A stretch of 5,566 nucleotides of DNA from an uncultured Atopobiaceae bacterium (lineage in GTDB: Bacteria; Actinomycetota; Coriobacteriia; Coriobacteriales; Atopobiaceae). The position numbers and the translations under genes are program-made. The notes beneath the pieces are model-generated. The model did not search any database. It saw only the letters and a list, made by a program, of their open reading frames with translations, and was not told where the DNA came from. Where the stretch lies: NCBI GenBank assembly GCA_900770865.1, contig CAAGLU010000412.1:1-5566 (forward strand), given 5' to 3'. Below, piece after piece: positions 1 through 4,184 of this stretch; position 1 is the first letter of the stretch, and the number at the start of each line of letters is the position of its first letter.

Positions 1-7
1 CCCTTGC

Positions 8-90
8 CGTTCTTTAGCGGTATTTGAGAATCGTGCCGCTCGCCATCTGGGCAAACGCGGCGCCCGTTTCTCAGAAACCGCTAAAGAACG
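8..90. repeat. Long imperfect inverted repeat (83-bp stem-loop element) upstream of glmM
   Basis: The arms are 8-30 and 68-90. The outer 14 bases (CGTTCTTTAGCGGT, 8-21) are perfectly complementary to 77-90, and 21 of 23 arm positions match in Watson-Crick fashion. In plus-strand RNA one of the two exceptions (T24/G74) is a permitted G-U pair, leaving a single A-A mismatch. The 37-base centre can fold further (35-39 with 57-61, 42-44 with 50-52). Neither side is followed by a T-tract, so it does not look like an intrinsic terminator in either direction. The outer arms are richer in A/T than the surrounding DNA. It could be a small dispersed palindromic element (REP or MITE-like), a processing or stabilising hairpin after an upstream gene outside the window, or an operator. 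The structure is certain; its role is unknown. Confidence 0.8.
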
Positions 91-161
91 AGGAGGCCGG
101 GAGGGGTACGGACGCGACGAGAGTTGAGAGAGCCACTCCCCACAGTGCGCCCACAGGCAAC

Positions 162-170
162 TGGTAGAAT
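162..170 (+). promoter_or_regulatory. Putative extended -10 promoter of glmM
   Basis: TGGTAGAAT at 162-170 is an extended -10 (TG, one base, then TAGAAT against consensus TATAAT). The position 17 bases upstream (142-147, ACAGTG) is a poor -35, which is tolerated in extended -10 promoters. Transcription would start near 177, giving a leader of about 39 bases with AAGGAG at 204-209, six bases before the glmM ATG. The -10 is overlapped by an 11-base palindrome, AGAATCATTCT (166-176). The prediction comes from sequence pattern only. Confidence 0.5.
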
Positions 171-215
171 CATTCTCACTGCGCATAACCGGTACCCCGA
201 AACAAGGAGCGAGAA

Positions 216-1553
216 ATGAAGTACTTCGGAACCGACGGCTTTAGGGGCAGGGCCAACGAGGGCCTTAATGTTGACCACGCCTATAAGATCGGGCGCTTTG
301 TGGGCTGGTACTACGGTGTCCGTCGCGGCGCCAAGGCTCGCGTGCTTATCGGCAAGGACACCCGTCGCTCGAGCTACATGTTCGAGTCTGCGCTGGTAGC
401 AGGCCTGGTTGCAAGTGGCGCCGATGCCTACATGCTGCACGTCATCCCCACGCCCGGCGTTTCGTACGAGGTCATCGACGGAGGCTTTGACTGTGGTGTC
501 ATGATCACCGCAAGCCACAACCCCTTCACGGACAACGGCATCAAGCTCGTGAACCGCGAGGGCTACAAGATGGACGAGGACGTGCTCGAGCAGGTCGAGG
601 ACTACATCGACGGCAAGCTCGAGGTTCCTCTCGCGACCGGTGACGCCATTGGCTGCACCGTTGACTACATGCAGGGCCGCAACCGTTACATCGCGCACCT
701 CATTGCCTCCTGCGGCTTCTCCATGCAGGGCGTCAAGGTGGGCCTGGACTGCGCAAACGGCGCCGCCTCCAGCGTTGCGCGCCCGGTCTTCGACGCCATG
801 GGCGCCGAGACCCACGTCATCAACAATGCACCCAACGGTTTCAACATCAACGTCGACTGCGGCTCGACCCACATTCAGCGCCTGCAGGACTTTGTCGTGC
901 GCAACGGCCTCGACGTGGGCTTTGCCTACGACGGTGACGCCGATCGCTGCCTTGCCGTAGACGAGCGTGGCCGCCTGGTCGACGGCGACCTCATCCTGTA
1001 CGTGTGCGGCACCTACATGGCCAAGCACGGGCGTCTCGCCAAGAACACCGTGGTGCCCACGGTCATGAGCAACTTTGGCTTCTTCAAGGCGCTTGACGCC
1101 GCCGGCATCTCCTACGAGAAGACCGCAGTTGGCGACAAGAACGTGTGGGCCTGCATGATGGAGAATGGCTACACCCTGGGTGGCGAGCAGTCCGGCCACA
1201 TCATCTTTGGCGACCTTGAGAAGACCGGCGACGGCATCATGACGAGCCTTCGCATCATGGAGGTCCTGCGTGCCGAGCGCGAGAAGCTCTCCGAGCTCAC
1301 GCGCCCCGTCACGCTCTACCCGCAGCAGCTTGTGAACGTTCGCGTTGCCGACAAGGACGCAACTATGGCGGCGCCCGAGGTCAAGGAGGCCGTTGCCGAG
1401 GCCGAGAAGTTCCTCGAGGGCAACGGCCGTGTCCTAGTGCGCGCCTCGGGAACCGAGCCCCTGGTCCGCGTGCTTGCCGAGGCTCCGGAGGATCACCTGT
1501 GCCAGGAGGCCAACGCCATCGTCCTCAAGGCTCTGGAGCCGTTCAAGGAGTAG
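216..1553 (+). CDS. glmM: Phosphoglucosamine mutase GlmM
   Basis: This cytoplasmic enzyme interconverts glucosamine-6-phosphate and glucosamine-1-phosphate, the second step of UDP-GlcNAc synthesis for peptidoglycan. The 445-residue product has the usual family length. It shows the whole alpha-D-phosphohexomutase layout: N-terminal FGTDGFRG (residues 4-11), the catalytic loop TASHNP with phospho-acceptor Ser100, the Mg-binding loop DGDADR (239-244), the sugar-recognition loop GGEQSGH (322-328) typical of GlmM, and the C-terminal phosphate-binding RASGTEPLVRV (409-419). The ATG at 216 is chosen because FGTDGFRG must lie at the extreme N-terminus and AAGGAG sits six bases upstream. The motif usually reading VGDRYV is VGDKNV here (305-310), a mild deviation. 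A terminator follows directly, so the gene is probably not cotranscribed with glmS. Activity in vivo would require autophosphorylation of Ser100, as known for the family. Confidence 0.97.
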   Translation: MKYFGTDGFRGRANEGLNVDHAYKIGRFVGWYYGVRRGAKARVLIGKDTRRSSYMFESALVAGLVASGADAYMLHVIPTPGVSYEVIDGGFDCGVMITASHNPFTDNGIKLVNREGYKMDEDVLEQVEDYIDGKLEVPLATGDAIGCTVDYMQGRNRYIAHLIASCGFSMQGVKVGLDCANGAASSVARPVFDAMGAETHVINNAPNGFNINVDCGSTHIQRLQDFVVRNGLDVGFAYDGDADRCLAVDERGRLVDGDLILYVCGTYMAKHGRLAKNTVVPTVMSNFGFFKALDAAGISYEKTAVGDKNVWACMMENGYTLGGEQSGHIIFGDLEKTGDGIMTSLRIMEVLRAEREKLSELTRPVTLYPQQLVNVRVADKDATMAAPEVKEAVAEAEKFLEGNGRVLVRASGTEPLVRVLAEAPEDHLCQEANAIVLKALEPFKE

Positions 1554-1566
1554 GAAACATTGACGC

Positions 1567-1606
1567 CCACGCTGCCGTACATAGGTCCGGCGGCGTGGTT
1601 TCTCTT
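1567..1606 (+). terminator. Rho-independent terminator of glmM
   Basis: CCACGCTGCCG (1567-1577) pairs with CGGCGGCGTGG (1588-1598) to form an 11-bp GC-rich stem, ten Watson-Crick pairs plus one T-G wobble (1573/1592), closing a 10-base loop. It is followed by TTTCTCTT (1599-1606), a T-rich although interrupted tract. It begins 13 bases after the glmM stop codon. Read on the minus strand the same stem lacks a useful T-tract, so it is oriented for plus-strand transcripts. Confidence 0.8.
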
Positions 1607-1622
1607 CGTCGATACCAGTTGG

Positions 1623-1644
1623 GCCGCGGAGCATTATCCGCGGC
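1623..1644. promoter_or_regulatory. Palindromic operator candidate at the glmS promoter
   Basis: GCCGCGGA (1623-1630) and TCCGCGGC (1637-1644) are perfect 8-base inverted half-sites separated by six bases (GCATTA). The dyad ends immediately before the TG of the extended -10 and covers the -35 and spacer zone, where a dimeric regulator would compete with RNA polymerase. No T-tract follows, so it is not a second terminator. I do not recognise the site as that of a known regulator; it does not resemble the published DasR-type amino-sugar operators that I know. Confidence 0.5.
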
Positions 1645-1653
1645 TGATAGACT
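1645..1653 (+). promoter_or_regulatory. Putative extended -10 promoter of glmS-acpS-nnr
   Basis: TGATAGACT at 1645-1653 is an extended -10 of the same form as the one before glmM (TG, one base, TAGAAT-like hexamer). No good -35 is present at 16-18 bases; that zone is occupied by the palindrome. The predicted start is near 1660, giving a leader of about 62 bases. A new promoter is expected here because a terminator closes the glmM transcript just upstream. Confidence 0.5.
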
Positions 1654-1660
1654 CTAGGCG

Positions 1661-1716
1661 ACGTGCGCCATACCGGCGCACGTGCGCAAACTAACCGTAA
1701 TTTGTGCGCGAGGGGG
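1661..1716 (+). promoter_or_regulatory. Structured 5' leader of glmS (hairpin and possible alternative pairing)
   Basis: ACGTGCGCC (1661-1669) pairs perfectly with GGCGCACGT (1675-1683) around a five-base loop, placing a 9-bp stem at or next to the predicted 5' end of the mRNA. The right arm also forms a perfect 12-base DNA palindrome, GCGCACGTGCGC (1676-1687). Its GCGCAC (1676-1681) could instead pair with GTGCGC at 1704-1709, directly beside the ribosome binding region GAGGGGG (1710-1716). The two foldings are mutually exclusive. A 5'-terminal hairpin can protect mRNA from decay (known for E. coli ompA); a translational switch is only inferred here. Confidence 0.45.
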
Positions 1717-1721
1717 CAAAC

Positions 1722-3572
1722 ATGTGCGGAATCGTGGGATACACTGGCAAGAAGCAGGCGGCCCAGTTCCTTCTGGACGGGCTGGCAACGCTCGAGTACC
1801 GCGGCTATGACTCGGCCGGCGTCGAGGTGCTCTCGCCCGACGGCGAGCTTCACGGCGTCAAGTGCGCCGGCCGCGTCTCGGTCTTGGCAGACCGCTGCAA
1901 GACCGCAAACCTCACGGGCACCACGGGCATTGCGCACACGCGCTGGGCCACGCACGGCGCCCCCACCGACAAGAACGCCCACCCGCACCTGGACTGCACT
2001 GGCCGCATCGCCATTGTCCACAACGGCATCATCGAGAACTACCGAGAGCTGCGCGGCTACCTGGCCCGCAACGGTCACACCTTTGCCTCCGACACAGATT
2101 CCGAGGTCGTGGCGCACCTCATCGAGGACGCGTGGGCTGGCCCCTGCAAGGGCGACCTGGTTGCTGCCGTGAACAACGCTGTGAGCCGCCTCGAGGGCTC
2201 TTGGGCGCTCGCCGTGGTGTGCGCAGATGCCCCCGACCAGCTTGTTGTTGCACGCAACGGCTCACCGCTCGTGGTGGCGTCCACGCCCGATGGCGCCTAC
2301 GCCGCCTCCGACGTCACGCCGCTCGCAAGCGTGACGTCCCACGTGATCCAGCTCGAGAACGGCCAGGTCGCGCTGCTCGAGAAGTCCGGTAAGGTCACCG
2401 TCTACGACGCCGAGGGCACCGCGGTCGAGCATCCCAGCACTTTTGATATCGACTGGGACGCCTCGGCGGCAACGCTCGGTGGCTACGCCGACTTCATGGA
2501 GAAGGAGATTGCCGAGCAGCCCGAGGCCATCGAGCGCCTGCTCAAGGGGCGTCTGGGCGATAAGGGTATTCTTCTCGACGAGCTCCGCATGAGCGAGGAA
2601 GACCTTGCGGCTGTGGACCGCATCTTCATCATTGCTTGCGGCACCTCTTACCACGTGGGCCTCATTGCCCGGACCCTCATCCAGACCTGGGCGCACGTCC
2701 CGGTTGTCTGCGAGTATGCCTCCGAGTTCAACTACGAGCAGGACGTCCTTATCACCGAGCACACGCTCTGCATGATCATCACGCAGTCCGGAGAGACCGC
2801 AGACACCCTCACGGCCGCGCGCCGCATGAAGGGCCTGGGCTGCAAGGTCTTTGCCGTGACCAACGTGCTGGGCTCCTCCGCTGCGCGCGAGTCCGACGGC
2901 GTCCTCTATGTGCAGGCGGGCCCGGAGGTCTGCGTGTGCTCCACCAAGGCCTACACGGCCCAGATGGTGGCCTGCGCGCTCTTTGCGCTGCGCCTGGCAC
3001 AGGCCAACGGCCACATGGACGCCACCGAGGTGAGCGGCCACTATGCCGACCTTGCCACGCTGCCAGACCTCATCCGCACCGTGCTCTCCCGCGCCTGGCA
3101 GGACAAGCAAGCGGCTGCCGTCTTCCGTCGCGCGCACTCGGCGCTGTTCCTTGGCCGCGGCGTCAACTCCACCACCGCCTATGAGGGTGCCCTCAAGCTC
3201 AAGGAGATCAGCTACCTGCACGCCGAGGCGTACCCCGCCGGCGAGATGAAGCATGGTCCTATCGCCCTGCTCGAGCCGGGCTTCCCGGTGGTGGCCATCG
3301 TCCCTGAGGACCGCGTGCACGACAAGACCGTCTCGAACATCCAGGAGGTCATCGCCCGCGGTGCCACCTGCGTGGCCGTGGCCACCGACGGCGACGAGTC
3401 CGTTGCCTCGCTCTGCGAGCACGTGCTGTGGATTCCGCCGGTGGAGGACGAGCTTCTTGTCCCCATTGTGGCCGTTGTCCACCTGCAGGTGCTGGCGCGC
3501 TACGTTGCCCGTTCGCGCGGCTGCGACGTGGACAAGCCCAGGAACCTCGCCAAGTCCGTCACGGTGGAGTAG
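1722..3572 (+). CDS. glmS: Glutamine-fructose-6-phosphate aminotransferase (isomerising) GlmS
   Basis: The enzyme makes glucosamine-6-phosphate and glutamate from fructose-6-phosphate and glutamine in the cytoplasm, the committed step of UDP-GlcNAc synthesis. The product is 616 residues, close to the usual 600-610. The ATG at 1722 is chosen because the class II glutaminase needs Cys2 exposed as N-terminal nucleophile (MCGIVGY); an in-frame GTG at 1704 would add six residues and bury it. The glutaminase domain (about 2-240) shows RGYDSAG (27-33), HTRWATHG (72-79), HNGIIENY (100-107) and SDTDSE (123-128). Two SIS sugar-phosphate domains follow, with ACGTSYHVG (305-313), QSGETADT (355-362), STKAYTAQ (407-414), and EGALKLKEISYLHAEAYPAGEMKHGP in the second (488-513). 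The C-terminus DKPRNLAKSVTVE is canonical. The linker PEVCVCSTK carries two cysteines (404, 406) where many homologues have V-A. GAGGGGG at 1710-1716 serves as ribosome binding site. It is the first gene of a tight operon with acpS and nnr. Confidence 0.97.
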   Translation: MCGIVGYTGKKQAAQFLLDGLATLEYRGYDSAGVEVLSPDGELHGVKCAGRVSVLADRCKTANLTGTTGIAHTRWATHGAPTDKNAHPHLDCTGRIAIVHNGIIENYRELRGYLARNGHTFASDTDSEVVAHLIEDAWAGPCKGDLVAAVNNAVSRLEGSWALAVVCADAPDQLVVARNGSPLVVASTPDGAYAASDVTPLASVTSHVIQLENGQVALLEKSGKVTVYDAEGTAVEHPSTFDIDWDASAATLGGYADFMEKEIAEQPEAIERLLKGRLGDKGILLDELRMSEEDLAAVDRIFIIACGTSYHVGLIARTLIQTWAHVPVVCEYASEFNYEQDVLITEHTLCMIITQSGETADTLTAARRMKGLGCKVFAVTNVLGSSAARESDGVLYVQAGPEVCVCSTKAYTAQMVACALFALRLAQANGHMDATEVSGHYADLATLPDLIRTVLSRAWQDKQAAAVFRRAHSALFLGRGVNSTTAYEGALKLKEISYLHAEAYPAGEMKHGPIALLEPGFPVVAIVPEDRVHDKTVSNIQEVIARGATCVAVATDGDESVASLCEHVLWIPPVEDELLVPIVAVVHLQVLARYVARSRGCDVDKPRNLAKSVTVE

Positions 3573-3575
3573 CGC

Positions 3576-4178
3576 ATGGCACTGGCTGGCATTGGCGTCG
3601 ACATGCTCGAGATTGCGCGCATGGAGCGCACCATGCGTCGCAGGCCGTCGTTTCTTCGACGTGTGTTTACCGAGGAGGAGCGCGCCTACTGCGACGCCTG
3701 CGCCCGCCCCGCCGAGCACTACGCCGCGCGCTTTGCGGCGCGAGAGGCCGTGGTCAAGGCGCTGGGCACGGGATTCTCGAACGGCGTGGGGTTCTCGGAC
3801 GTCTCGGTGACAATGGACGCACAGGGAAGACCTCGCGCGCTGCTCACCGGCCGCGCCGCCCAGATTGCCCACGAGGGCGGCGTGCGCGAGGTGGCGCTCT
3901 CGCTCTCCTACACGCGTGACGTTGCGGTTGCCAATGCCGTGGCCGTGACGGACGAAGTGCGTCCCCAGCCAGACGACAGGCCCGATCCAGAGCGCGAGCT
4001 TGCCGCCTCGTTCCGAGAAGCGCGTTCTGTGTTGGACGAACTCGAACGCGCGCAAGATGGGATAATGGCTGACGTGTCGGGGGAGAGTTCCGTCGCCGAC
4101 ACCCAGTTGAAATATGAGGAAGGCGATGCCGGGGGAGCCGCGGACGCATCCGTGCCGGTAGAGCCAGCCAAGGAGTAG
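3576..4178 (+). CDS. acpS: Holo-[acyl-carrier-protein] synthase AcpS with long acidic C-terminal extension
   Basis: AcpS transfers 4'-phosphopantetheine from CoA to the conserved serine of acyl carrier protein, switching on fatty acid synthesis. The first ~125 residues are a complete AcpS: GIGVDMLEI (5-13) with metal-binding Asp9, VFTEEERAYC (30-39), and FAAREAVVKALG (53-64) with Glu57 and Lys61, ending in the core strand ALSLSYTRDVAVANAVAV (107-124). Tyr112 stands where many homologues have His. The product is 200 residues against the usual 115-130; the extra ~75 (126-200) are strongly acidic (21 Asp/Glu against 8 Arg/Lys), proline-rich at first, then probably helical (139-160), then low-complexity. 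The ATG at 3576 is kept because the next Met (residue 10) would remove Asp9. It lies three bases after the glmS stop, with GGAG (3566-3569) inside the end of glmS, so translation is probably coupled. The core function is secure; the role of the tail is unknown. Confidence 0.93.
   Translation: MALAGIGVDMLEIARMERTMRRRPSFLRRVFTEEERAYCDACARPAEHYAARFAAREAVVKALGTGFSNGVGFSDVSVTMDAQGRPRALLTGRAAQIAHEGGVREVALSLSYTRDVAVANAVAVTDEVRPQPDDRPDPERELAASFREARSVLDELERAQDGIMADVSGESSVADTQLKYEEGDAGGAADASVPVEPAKE
4058..4066 (+). promoter_or_regulatory. Possible internal extended -10 promoter within the acpS tail
   Basis: TGGGATAAT (4058-4066) has the extended -10 form (TG, one base, GATAAT, one mismatch to TATAAT) seen before glmM and glmS. 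There is no good -35 at 16-18 bases. The expected start, about 4073, coincides with an inverted repeat GTGTCGG (4074-4080) / CCGACAC (4096-4102), so the RNA would begin with a 7-bp hairpin. It could give nnr its own transcript. The evidence is weak because the motif lies in coding sequence. Confidence 0.25.
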
Positions 4179-4184
4179 AACGAT

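Noticed and set aside
91..96. Perfect Shine-Dalgarno sequence AGGAGG
   Set aside because: No ATG, GTG or TTG lies 5-12 bases downstream, so there is nothing for it to start.
2..127. Open frame at the left edge ending at TGA 125-127, possible 3' end of an upstream gene
   Set aside because: The 41 residues match nothing I recognise, and the frame runs through the inverted repeat. Other frames stop at 15-17 (TAG) and 25-27 (TGA), so an upstream gene could equally end there.
81..1199. An open frame of about 372 codons on the minus strand opposite glmM
   Set aside because: It is antisense to glmM, with no domain and shadow-type composition.
1560..1694. Small open frame of 44 codons starting at TTG 1560, nine bases after AAGGAG (1545-1550)
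   Set aside because: It runs straight through the terminator stem, operator dyad and promoter, and its sequence (MTPTLPYIGPAAWFLF...) has no recognisable features; the AAGGAG is explained as the last Lys-Glu codons of glmM. A leader peptide cannot be fully excluded.
1554..1721. glmS ribozyme
   Set aside because: The predicted leader from the -10 at 1648-1653 is only about 62 bases, too short for the roughly 150-200-base ribozyme, and I do not see its conserved core; the space is occupied by a terminator and promoter elements.
1704..1721. Upstream in-frame GTG start for glmS
   Set aside because: It would place six residues before MCGIVGY and block the N-terminal Cys nucleophile; the purine-rich ribosome binding region lies downstream of the GTG.
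4065..4178. Independent small gene starting at ATG 4065 inside the end of acpS (37 codons)
   Set aside because: It is in the same frame as acpS, has no Shine-Dalgarno sequence at the right spacing and has low-complexity acidic sequence; it is simpler as the AcpS tail.
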